Source: Prescottella soli (GTDB lineage Bacteria; Actinomycetota; Actinomycetes; Mycobacteriales; Mycobacteriaceae). From it: DNA of 64,000 nt. The notes under the pieces are model-generated. The model did no database searches. It was given only the letters and a program-made list of their open reading frames with translations, and was not told where the DNA came from. Of the stretch, positions 25,222 to 33,264 are shown piece by piece. The stretch lies in assembly GCF_040024445.1 (NCBI RefSeq), contig NZ_CP157276.1:1860001-1924000 (forward strand), written 5' to 3'. The translations under genes and the position numbers were made by a program. How positions within the stretch are numbered: the stretch's first letter is position 1; every line of letters starts with the position of its first letter.

Positions 25222-25254
25222 AGCCTAGAGGAGCGAATCTGAGCAAGCGTCCAA
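25222..25254 (-). promoter_or_regulatory. Shared element copy 3 with probable leaderless promoter
   Basis: On the minus strand TTGGACGCTTGCTCAG (25254-25239) matches copies 1 and 2 at 13 of 16 positions. Downstream, TAGGCT (25227-25222) is seven bases from the ATG at 25214, a leaderless -10 arrangement. The element would overlap the -35 region. It also forms one arm of an inverted repeat GTCCAAT-N8-ATTGGAC (25249-25270). Confidence 0.55.
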
Positions 25255-25329
25255 TTTGGAAATATTGGACGGACCTCCGGATCGGAACTGCCGTGCACCA
25301 CCCCGTCCCGGGTGGCCTACCGTTGTCTT

Positions 25330-25569
25330 GTGACGAACGAATCGAACCGCAACGACGCCGGCGCCCCCACGCAGCCCGGCAAGGGACTGTTCTACGCGGC
25401 AGTCGTCAGCTTCCTGATCGGAATCGTGGCGATCGTCGCCATCTTCTTCGTCCACTCGCTGTCCGAGGGTGATCCCGGCCTGGCGCTCTACATCCTCACG
25501 CTCGCGTGCCCGCTCGGATTCGTCCTCGCCGTCGCTTACGCTCTCCGCTCCGGCCGTCGGAGCCGCTGA
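25330..25569 (+). CDS. Small two-helix membrane protein, unknown function
   Basis: A 79-residue protein starting at GTG. Two hydrophobic segments (about 22-42 and 51-70) are separated by an acidic loop (SLSEGDPG), and the C-terminal RSGRRSR tail suggests an N-in/C-in topology. It lies 11 bases before the yccF-like gene on the same strand, so they are probably co-transcribed. I do not recognise a family. Confidence 0.6.
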   Translation: MTNESNRNDAGAPTQPGKGLFYAAVVSFLIGIVAIVAIFFVHSLSEGDPGLALYILTLACPLGFVLAVAYALRSGRRSR

Positions 25570-25580
25570 AAGGGGCCACC

Positions 25581-25985
25581 ATGCGGATTCTGCTGAACAT
25601 CATCTGGCTGATCTTCGGCGGCCTGTGGCTCGCACTCGGGTACTTCCTCGCCGGTGTGGTGATGTGCATCCTCATCATCACGATCCCGTTCGGCATCGCG
25701 TCCTTCCGCATCGGCCTCTACGCGCTGTGGCCGTTTGGCAAGACCGTCATCGACAAGCCCACCGCGGGCGTGGGGTCGCTCATCGGCAACATCATCTGGC
25801 TGCTTCTGGCCGGCATCTGGCTCGCGATCGGCCACATCGTGTCGGCGATCGCGATGGCGATCACCATCATCGGCATCCCGCTGGCGATCGCCAACCTCAA
25901 GATCATCCCGGTCACGCTGATGCCGCTCGGCAAGGAGATCGTGGACGTCGGCAGCCGCAACGAGGCGCAGTGGACCGCACCCTGA
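25581..25985 (+). CDS. yccF: YccF-domain inner-membrane protein
   Basis: A 134-residue membrane protein containing two copies of the YccF repeat, each starting with an (I/L)xNIIW(L/I) strand-helix: residues 4-55 (ILLNIIWLIFGGLWLALGY) and 68-120 (IGNIIWLLLAGIWLAIGH). AAGGGG precedes the ATG. The position corresponds to the small membrane protein between cspB and rpfA in mycobacteria (Rv0870c as I recall), which indicates that the 16.5-25.3 kb DNA interrupts conserved gene order. Function unknown. Confidence 0.85.
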   Translation: MRILLNIIWLIFGGLWLALGYFLAGVVMCILIITIPFGIASFRIGLYALWPFGKTVIDKPTAGVGSLIGNIIWLLLAGIWLAIGHIVSAIAMAITIIGIPLAIANLKIIPVTLMPLGKEIVDVGSRNEAQWTAP

Positions 25986-26022
25986 ACCCGTTCCGAAAAG
26001 TGGGACGGACGCCTCACAAGCG

Positions 26023-26038
26023 TGTGATCTCTATCACA
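26023..26038. promoter_or_regulatory. CRP/GlxR-type cAMP receptor protein site upstream of rpfA
   Basis: TGTGATCTCTATCACA fits the TGTGA-N6-TCACA consensus exactly. It lies about 450 bases before the rpf start and 190 bases before the riboswitch. CRP (Rv3676) and GlxR are known to act on rpf genes in mycobacteria and corynebacteria, so this is a likely activator site for this transcript. Confidence 0.75.
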
Positions 26039-26199
26039 TAACGCACCGGTAACGGGGCGGTGTCGAACCGAGACCGAATCCCCCGCGGCGCGACTAGCTG
26101 GGGCTACGCCGTCTCAATCGAATTCGGCTCTCGAACAACACAAGACGCGCCGCGTTATCAACTGGTGACGTTCCGCGCCCGAACGTCGTACGGTCGTGA

Positions 26200-27120
<921 letters not shown>

Positions 27121-27142
27121 TCACGCTCGCACCCCGAACAAG

Positions 27143-27179
27143 GAAGAGGGCCCCTCGCCATTGGCGAGGGGCCCTCTTC
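27143..27179. terminator. Terminator between rpfA and the convergent small gene
   Basis: A perfect 17-bp stem (GAAGAGGGCCCCTCGCC and complement) with a 3-nt loop, located 22 bases after the rpfA stop codon. Confidence 0.8.
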
Positions 27180-27191
27180 GTCGTATGCGCG

Positions 27192-27380
27192 TCAGCGGTT
27201 GATCACGGTGTGCGGGTGCACGTAGGGCAGGGAGTCCACCGGAAGCGGGAACTCGGTCTCCTCGCCGAACGGCGAGAGGTTCCCGGCACGGCTGGACGAC
27301 AACTCGGTTACCGCGTGATCTCCATCCGCAGTTTCCGGCCACCCTGGATCGACATAGCGCTTCTTCGAATTGTTAGCCAC
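27192..27380 (-). CDS. Small conserved hypothetical protein
   Basis: A 62-residue soluble protein, hydrophilic at the N-terminus (MANNSKKRYVDPGWPE) and ending LPYVHPHTVINR. Similar small proteins occur next to the XPB-partner gene in mycobacteria (Rv0863 position as I recall). It is divergent from that gene across 60 bp. Function unknown. Confidence 0.6.
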   Translation of the reverse strand: MANNSKKRYVDPGWPETADGDHAVTELSSSRAGNLSPFGEETEFPLPVDSLPYVHPHTVINR

Positions 27381-27440
27381 GCGCCCATTTTGGCAGGAGC
27401 GCGCGCCGGGGTACAGCCCAGGTCACTAATCTCATAGACG

Positions 27441-29744
27441 ATGACCTCCACGCATGGCACCGAGGGCGCCCCCGAAACCGCGAACCCTGTGGTAGCACCG
27501 ACGCTGACCGGCTGGTTGGGCGACCGCAAGGACGCCGAACTGACCGGCCTGTTGCGACTGCGCCCCGACCTGGCGGTGCCGCCGCCGGCGACGTGCGCGG
27601 TCCTGGCCGGACGCGCCGAACAGCGCGCGTCGGTGATGCGCGCCGCCGACTCCCTGAACACGCTCGAGTTCGGGCTGCTCGAGGTCCTCGCGCTGGAGCA
27701 GGCCGACCAGATGCCGGTCCCCCGCCGTCACCTCGACGACGCCTTCGCCGACCGCGTGCCGACCAAGACGATCGACAAGGCCCTGGCCCACCTGCGGGGC
27801 CTCGCGCTCGTGTGGGGCGACGACGAGCGCCTCCGCATCGTCCGCGCCGCGTCCGAGGCGATCCCGTGGCGCATCGGCCGCGTCCACGCCGACGCGGAGG
27901 CGATGACGGAGGACGAGATCCGGGCCGCCCTCGACGGGATCGAGCCCAGCGAGCGGGATCTGCTGACGACGCTGGCCCGGTCGTCGCCGATCGGCCGCAC
28001 CCGCGACGCCGCGCCCGGCACGTCCCCCGACCGCCCGGTCCAACGTTTGCTCGCGCGCGGGTTGCTCCGCTGGATCGACGCCGAGACGGTCGAACTGCCG
28101 GCCCAGGTCGGTCAGGTGCTGCGCGGCGAGGCCGTGCACGATCCGGCGTCCCCGACGCCGCCGGCGCTGTCCGGGCGCAAGCAGAAGATCGCCGACGTCA
28201 ACGCCGCCGCGGCCGGCGAGGCACTGGAACTGGTCCGGCACTGCGAGGACCTCGTCGCCGCGCTCGGCGACGCCCCGGCCCCCGCGCTCAAGGCCGGTGG
28301 TCTCGGTGTCCGCGAGTCGCGGCGGCTGTCGAAGAGCGTCGGGGTCGACGAGGCGCGCATCGGCCTGCTGCTCGAACTGCTCGCCGGTGCCGGGCTGGTC
28401 GCCAGCGGGACCCCGGACCCCGCTCCGCTGACCGACATCGACGACTACTGGGCGCCGACGGTCGCCGTCGACGGCTGGCTCAATTCGGGGACCGCCCGGC
28501 GCTGGGCGACGCTCGCCGGGGCGTGGCTGTCGCTGCCACGCCGGCCGTGGATCATCGGCAGCCGCGACGCCACCGACAAGCCGATCTCGGCGCTCTCCGA
28601 GGAGGTGCGGGCCCCGGGCGCACCGCAGGAGCGCCGACTGGTGCTCGAGCTGCTCGCCGAGGCCGGCAGCGGGAAGTCGGTGTCCGTGGGCGAGGCGAGC
28701 CGCCTGCTCGCGTGGCGGCGGCCCCGCTGGGCGGGGCGGCTGGGTCCGCACGTCGTCGAACGAACACTCGACGAGTCGCGGGCGCTGGGGCTGGTCGCGC
28801 ACGGCGCCCTCAGTTCCCCGGGCAAGGCGCTGCTGCACGGCGGCGACCCCGAGGCCGAGATGGATGCGGCACTGCCGGAGCCGATCGACTACGTGCTCGT
28901 GCAGGCCGACCTCACCGTCGTCGCGCCCGGCCCCCTCGTCCCGGACCTGCTCGAGCAGATCACGCTCGTCGCCGACATCGAGTCGGCCGGCGCGGCGTCG
29001 ATGTACCGGATCAGCGAGGCCAGCATCCGCCGGGCGCTCGACGCCGGGCTCACCGCGTCCGAGCTGCAGACGCTGTTCGCGACCCGGTCCAAGACCCCGG
29101 TCCCGCAGTCGCTGACGTACCTCATCGACGACGTCGCCCGCCGCCACGGCCGGCTCCGCGCCGGGGTCGCGGCGTCGTTCATCCGCTGCGAGGACCCCGC
29201 CCTGCTCGCGGAGGTCCTGTCCTCCCCCGTCGCCGAGCAGCTCGCGCTGCGCGCGCTCGCCCCGACGGTCGTGATCTCGCAGGCCCCGCTCAAGGAGGTC
29301 CTCACCGAGCTGCGCGCCGCCGGGTTCGCCCCGGCCGGCGAGGACTCGAGCGGCGCGATCGTCGACCTGCGCCCGCGCGGGGCCCGCGTGCCGGCGGCCC
29401 GGGTGCCGCGGTTGCGGGTGCCGGCGGTCCCCACCGACGAGCAGCTCGGGACGCTGGTGCGGTCGCTGCGCGCCGGGGACCGGGCGGCCGCGTCGAGCGG
29501 TGTCGGCCTGCGCAGCGACGGCACCCGCGCCTCCACCGCGGCGACGATGACGCTGCTGCAGACCGCGGCGCAGGTGCGGCGCGCCGTCACGATCGGCTAC
29601 GTCGACGCCCAGGGCATCGCGTCGCACCGCATCGTCGAACCGATCAGCGTCGGCGGCGGGCAACTCGACGCCCTGGACCCGGCGACCGGCGAGGTGAAGC
29701 GGTTCACATTGCACCGGATCACGTCGGTCGCACTGGTCGACTGA
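27441..29744 (+). CDS. Helicase-associated protein (Helicase_C_3 domain), XPB partner
   Basis: A 767-residue protein. The first part contains winged-helix-like repeats (SLNTLEFGLLEVLALEQADQ). The region from about residue 470 (PEPIDYVLVQADLTVVAPG) matches the XPB/Ssl2-like 'helicase C-terminal 3' domain. The final 60 residues (TIGYVDAQGIASHRIVEPIS) resemble a WYL-type fold. Walker A/B motifs are absent, so it is not itself a helicase. It precedes xpb as in mycobacteria (Rv0862c/Rv0861c as I recall) and probably assists XPB in DNA repair or transcription-coupled processes. Confidence 0.83.
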   Translation: MTSTHGTEGAPETANPVVAPTLTGWLGDRKDAELTGLLRLRPDLAVPPPATCAVLAGRAEQRASVMRAADSLNTLEFGLLEVLALEQADQMPVPRRHLDDAFADRVPTKTIDKALAHLRGLALVWGDDERLRIVRAASEAIPWRIGRVHADAEAMTEDEIRAALDGIEPSERDLLTTLARSSPIGRTRDAAPGTSPDRPVQRLLARGLLRWIDAETVELPAQVGQVLRGEAVHDPASPTPPALSGRKQKIADVNAAAAGEALELVRHCEDLVAALGDAPAPALKAGGLGVRESRRLSKSVGVDEARIGLLLELLAGAGLVASGTPDPAPLTDIDDYWAPTVAVDGWLNSGTARRWATLAGAWLSLPRRPWIIGSRDATDKPISALSEEVRAPGAPQERRLVLELLAEAGSGKSVSVGEASRLLAWRRPRWAGRLGPHVVERTLDESRALGLVAHGALSSPGKALLHGGDPEAEMDAALPEPIDYVLVQADLTVVAPGPLVPDLLEQITLVADIESAGAASMYRISEASIRRALDAGLTASELQTLFATRSKTPVPQSLTYLIDDVARRHGRLRAGVAASFIRCEDPALLAEVLSSPVAEQLALRALAPTVVISQAPLKEVLTELRAAGFAPAGEDSSGAIVDLRPRGARVPAARVPRLRVPAVPTDEQLGTLVRSLRAGDRAAASSGVGLRSDGTRASTAATMTLLQTAAQVRRAVTIGYVDAQGIASHRIVEPISVGGGQLDALDPATGEVKRFTLHRITSVALVD

Positions 29745-29786
29745 CCGCGACAAACGCACAGGCAAAAACGCCGCGAACTGCACGAC

Positions 29787-29814
29787 TGGCTTTTTCCTGG
29801 AAATGGGCTATGGT
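29787..29814 (+). promoter_or_regulatory. Candidate promoter of the small-gene cassette
   Basis: TGGCTT and TATGGT are spaced 16 bases apart in a locally AT-rich stretch, 40 bases before the ATG at 29854. Confidence 0.4.
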
Positions 29815-29853
29815 CTCGAACGAGTGATTGCCACTTCGAATTCAGGAGCGACA

Positions 29854-29979
29854 ATGGCCGACCGAAAACCCGGCAAGAGTCTGAAAAAGTCCGCACAGTC
29901 GATCAAGGAAAAGCGTGCGGAAAAAAGGGAGCGCGCCACGGAGGCGGGCGAGTTGATCAAGAAGCGGAAGCGCCACTGA
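29854..29979 (+). CDS. Tiny highly basic protein (41 aa)
   Basis: A 41-residue protein, about 40% Lys/Arg, starting MADRKPGKSLKKSAQ and ending ELIKKRKRH. AGGAG lies a few bases before the ATG. Base composition is more AT-rich than its neighbours. It is probably an alpha-helical nucleic-acid or ribosome-associated protein, but no family is recognised. Confidence 0.65.
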   Translation: MADRKPGKSLKKSAQSIKEKRAEKRERATEAGELIKKRKRH

Positions 29980-29990
29980 GCGGACGCACC

Positions 29991-30188
29991 ATGACCCGCG
30001 AGTCGGTCGCACCCGCGACCCCGGACGTCCTGGACCGCCTGCACCGCAAACTGGACCGCCTGCTGCCGGGCGCGACCCTGCCGGAACCCCGGTGCGACGG
30101 CTACCGATCCGGGATCGCGTCCGCGAAGATTTTCGTCCTCGACGAACGCGCGCAGCATTCCGGAATTCCGATCGACGCCGGCACATGA
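29991..30188 (+). CDS. Small hypothetical protein, paralogue of the next gene
   Basis: A 65-residue protein. The motif LDRLHRKLDRLLP followed by GYRSGIASAKIFV parallels LDRIQARLEN followed by GYRAGISEALMQV in the next small gene, so the two are diverged tandem duplicates. It starts with ATG, 11 bases after the basic 41-residue protein. No known domain. Confidence 0.55.
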   Translation: MTRESVAPATPDVLDRLHRKLDRLLPGATLPEPRCDGYRSGIASAKIFVLDERAQHSGIPIDAGT

Positions 30189-30222
30189 AAATTCCCGCGC
30201 AGAAAACGACAAGGACCCGACC

Positions 30223-30384
30223 GTGAAGCGGACCCTGCTCGCCCTGGACAGAATTCAGGCGAGACTGGAAAACGAACTCGACACCACCGCCGGCCTCACC
30301 GAAAGAGAGGTCGGTTATCGCGCCGGAATTTCCGAGGCGCTCATGCAGGTGATGGAAACCAAGAAATCCATCGCCCCTCGTTGA
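30223..30384 (+). CDS. Small hypothetical protein (53 aa), paralogue of the preceding gene
   Basis: A 53-residue protein starting at GTG (MKRTLLALDRIQARLENELD) with helix-rich composition and a basic end (METKKSIAPR). It shares the LDR(I/L) helix and GYR(A/S)GIS block with the gene at 29991. A perfect hairpin follows seven bases after the stop codon, closing a three-gene cassette inserted between the XPB partner and xpb. Confidence 0.6.
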   Translation: MKRTLLALDRIQARLENELDTTAGLTEREVGYRAGISEALMQVMETKKSIAPR

Positions 30385-30390
30385 CCCGAT

Positions 30391-30430
30391 CGTGGAGGGA
30401 TTCCGTGGTTGCCGGCGGAATCCCTCCACG
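30391..30430 (+). terminator. Terminator of the small-gene cassette
   Basis: A perfect 15-bp stem (CGTGGAGGGATTCCG and complement) with a 10-nt loop, placed between the 53-residue protein gene and xpb. Confidence 0.7.
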
Positions 30431-30520
30431 GTCGTTCCCCGCGTGGCGCGGCGCACGCCGCATGGCGGGACGTCGCCCTCGTCTGGACAATGGTCTGGTT
30501 ACCGTTGCTAGGAGGCGCAC

Positions 30521-32179
30521 GTGACCGACGGCCCGCTGATCGTCCAGTCCGACAAGACCCTGCTGCTCGAGGTCGAGCACGAGCGTGCGAACGACGCACG
30601 GCAGGCGATCGCGCCGTTCGCCGAGCTCGAACGCGCCCCCGAGCACGTCCACACGTACCGGATCACCCCGCTCGCGCTGTGGAACGCGCGCGCGGCCGGC
30701 CACGACGCCGAACAGGTCGTCGACGCGCTCGTCTCGTTCTCCCGGTTCGCGGTCCCGCAGCCGCTGCTGGTCGACATCGTCGACACCATGGCCCGCTACG
30801 GCCGCCTGCAGCTGGTGAAGAGCCCGGTCCACGGCCTGACCCTCGTCAGCCTCGACCGCGCCGTGCTCACCGAGGTGATGCGGCACAAGAAGATCGCCCC
30901 CATGCTCGGCACGAAGATCGACGACGACACCGTCGTCGTGCACCCCAGCGAGCGCGGCCACCTCAAGCAGATGCTGCTGAAGGTCGGCTGGCCGGCCGAG
31001 GACCTCGCCGGGTACGTCGACGGCGAGGCGCACCCGATCGACCTCGCGTTCGAGGAGGGCCACTGGCAGCTGCGCGACTACCAGGAGATGGCGGCCGACT
31101 CGTTCTGGGCCGGCGGCTCCGGTGTCGTGGTGCTGCCGTGCGGCGCGGGCAAGACGATGGTCGGTGCCGCCGCGATGGCGAAGGCGAAGGCGACGACGCT
31201 GATCCTGGTCACCAACACCGTCGCCGGACGGCAGTGGAAGCGCGAGCTGATCGCGCGCACGTCGCTCACCGAGGAGGAGATCGGCGAGTACTCGGGCGAG
31301 AAGAAGGAGATCCGCCCGGTCACCATCGCGACCTACCAGGTCATCACCCGCAAGTCGAAGGGCGAGTACAAGCACCTCGAGCTGTTCGACTCCCGCGACT
31401 GGGGCCTGGTGATCTACGACGAGGTGCACCTGCTGCCCGCGCCGGTGTTCCGCATGACGGCGGACCTGCAGTCCCGTCGCCGCCTCGGGCTCACCGCGAC
31501 GCTGGTCCGCGAGGACGGCCGCGAGGGCGACGTGTTCTCGCTGATCGGCCCCAAGCGCTACGACGCACCGTGGAAGGACATCGAGGCGCAGGGCTGGATC
31601 GCGCCCGCCGAGTGCATCGAGGTGCGGGTGACGATGACCGACGCCGAACGAATGTCGTACGCGACGGCCGAGCCCGACGAGCGCTACAAGCTGTGCTCGA
31701 CGGCGCACACCAAGATCGCCGTCGTGAAGTCGATCCTCGACAAGCATCCGGACGCGCCGACCCTCATCATCGGCGCGTACCTGGACCAGCTCGAGGAACT
31801 CGGCGCGGCCCTCGACGCCCCCGTCATCCAGGGTTCCACGCGAAACAAGGAACGCGAGGCGCTGTTCGACAAGTTCCGCGCCGGCGAGATCCAGACCCTG
31901 GTGGTGAGCAAGGTCGCGAACTTCTCGATCGACCTGCCGGAGGCGTCGGTGGCGGTGCAGGTGTCGGGCACGTTCGGGTCCCGGCAGGAGGAGGCGCAGC
32001 GGCTGGGCCGACTCCTGCGTCCCAAGCACGACGGCGGTCAGGCACACTTCTACTCGGTGGTCGCTCGGGACACGCTCGACGCCGAGTACGCCGCCCACCG
32101 CCAACGCTTCCTGGCCGAGCAGGGCTACGCGTACCGCATCACGGACGCCGACGACCTCCTCGGCCCGACCATCGGATAG
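30521..32179 (+). CDS. xpb: DNA repair helicase XPB (SF2)
   Basis: A 552-residue 3'-5' DNA helicase of the bacterial XPB type. Seen: an N-terminal damage-recognition-like domain (about 1-170), Walker A LPCGAGKT near residue 206, Walker B/DEVH in IYDEVHLLPAP near 300, LTATLVRED (motif III), and QEEAQRLGRLLRPK (motif VI). AGGAGG lies five bases before the GTG. It corresponds to M. tuberculosis Rv0861c. The role is in nucleotide excision or transcription-linked repair, probably together with the Helicase_C_3 protein upstream. Confidence 0.93.
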   Translation: MTDGPLIVQSDKTLLLEVEHERANDARQAIAPFAELERAPEHVHTYRITPLALWNARAAGHDAEQVVDALVSFSRFAVPQPLLVDIVDTMARYGRLQLVKSPVHGLTLVSLDRAVLTEVMRHKKIAPMLGTKIDDDTVVVHPSERGHLKQMLLKVGWPAEDLAGYVDGEAHPIDLAFEEGHWQLRDYQEMAADSFWAGGSGVVVLPCGAGKTMVGAAAMAKAKATTLILVTNTVAGRQWKRELIARTSLTEEEIGEYSGEKKEIRPVTIATYQVITRKSKGEYKHLELFDSRDWGLVIYDEVHLLPAPVFRMTADLQSRRRLGLTATLVREDGREGDVFSLIGPKRYDAPWKDIEAQGWIAPAECIEVRVTMTDAERMSYATAEPDERYKLCSTAHTKIAVVKSILDKHPDAPTLIIGAYLDQLEELGAALDAPVIQGSTRNKEREALFDKFRAGEIQTLVVSKVANFSIDLPEASVAVQVSGTFGSRQEEAQRLGRLLRPKHDGGQAHFYSVVARDTLDAEYAAHRQRFLAEQGYAYRITDADDLLGPTIG

Positions 32180-32191
32180 GACTTCACACCC

Positions 32192-32860
32192 GTGCGACCC
32201 TTCGAGTTCCCGGTCGACAAGCTCCACGCCAAGGCCGTCAACGAGACGCTCTCCGACATCCGACGGCTGCAGGTGTCGGCGGTGTTGATGGCCGTCATCC
32301 TCGGTGCCGGCGCGGCCGGGCTGTTCTACCTGGCCCAGCCGTGGTCGTACATCCTCGGCGTGGTGCTGGCGCTGTTCGCGTTGACGTCGCTGTTCATGGT
32401 CGTGTGGACGCCCCGGAAGGTCGGCAGCATCGAGGACCTGTACGCCAAGGGCAACCTGGTGCCGGCGGTCGTCGCGGAGGTCCACCCCCGCGGCTACACG
32501 CTGATCGCGCTGGTGGACGTCGCGAAGCCGGGCGCCACCGCGCCGCACTACGCGCTGACCACCCGCACCGTCCGGGCGCTGCCCGGCAAGACACACTCGG
32601 TGGGCAGCAAGATTCCGTCGGTGTCGGTGCTGGGCGACCGCTCCTCCCGCTCCGACAGTGACACGTGGCAGATGGTCAGCGTCATGCCGATCGCGTGGGG
32701 CACTCGCGACAGCAAGGTGATCACGCAGGCGACCGCGAAGATCGGCGACGCCGAGTGGCAACTGCTGAGCAAGAACATCTCGATGTCGGAGAAGGTACGC
32801 ACGTCGGACAAGCAGTTCGTGCTGCTCGATCCGGCCGAGTTGCCCGACGAATTGCATTGA
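32192..32860 (+). CDS. DUF3239-type membrane protein
   Basis: A 222-residue protein with two adjacent transmembrane helices (about 29-50 and 53-70) followed by a soluble beta-rich domain containing LVPAVVAEVHPRGYTLIALVDV. This matches corynebacterial and rhodococcal DUF3239 proteins. It starts at GTG, 12 bases after xpb, so read-through is likely. Function unknown. Confidence 0.7.
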   Translation: MRPFEFPVDKLHAKAVNETLSDIRRLQVSAVLMAVILGAGAAGLFYLAQPWSYILGVVLALFALTSLFMVVWTPRKVGSIEDLYAKGNLVPAVVAEVHPRGYTLIALVDVAKPGATAPHYALTTRTVRALPGKTHSVGSKIPSVSVLGDRSSRSDSDTWQMVSVMPIAWGTRDSKVITQATAKIGDAEWQLLSKNISMSEKVRTSDKQFVLLDPAELPDELH

Positions 32861-32899
32861 CGGGATTCGTCGTTGCCCGACTCGGCGGCGACGGTTTCG

Positions 32900-33148
32900 T
32901 CAGATCATCAGCGCCGCAAGGCCGATGCCACCGATGGTGATCAGGCCGGTCATGACCGCGACGGGCACCGACCCCATCAGCGCGAGTGCCGCGAAGCCCG
33001 GCACCGCGGCGACCACGAGTATCAGGGTGGACCAACACAGCACGGTCCAGAGGGAACCCGACCTACCAACATCCAAGTCCTGCAACCCACTCGACCGAAT
33101 GCCGGTGGACATCGACTGGGGGATCGACCCGTTCGTTCGGAGTTCCAT
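32900..33148 (-). CDS. Small membrane protein downstream of the MCE gene
   Basis: An 82-residue protein with two C-terminal hydrophobic helices (LWTVLCWSTLILVVAAVPGF and ALMGSVPVAVMTGLITIGG). The ATG at 33148 has AGGAGG eight bases upstream. An alternative ATG at 33268 overlaps the MCE stop codon (ATGA) and would add 40 hydrophilic residues starting MRCPISENDTAG. I favour the shorter form because of its ribosome-binding site. Co-transcription suggests an accessory role for the MCE protein. Confidence 0.55.
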   Translation of the reverse strand: MELRTNGSIPQSMSTGIRSSGLQDLDVGRSGSLWTVLCWSTLILVVAAVPGFAALALMGSVPVAVMTGLITIGGIGLAALMI

Positions 33149-33264
33149 TCCTGGTGACCTCCTGCTAGGGGTCGCCCCAGTCTCTCGCACTTCGGCGGGT
33201 TTCGCATCCCGGTTCCCCACCGGTTCCGCATTGCCCGCTGTGTCGTTTTCGCTGATCGGACACC

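Noticed and set aside
27432-29783. Long minus-strand frame opposite the XPB-partner gene
   Set aside because: Arg/Gly/Asp-rich shadow with no recognisable domain; the plus-strand gene is conserved next to xpb.
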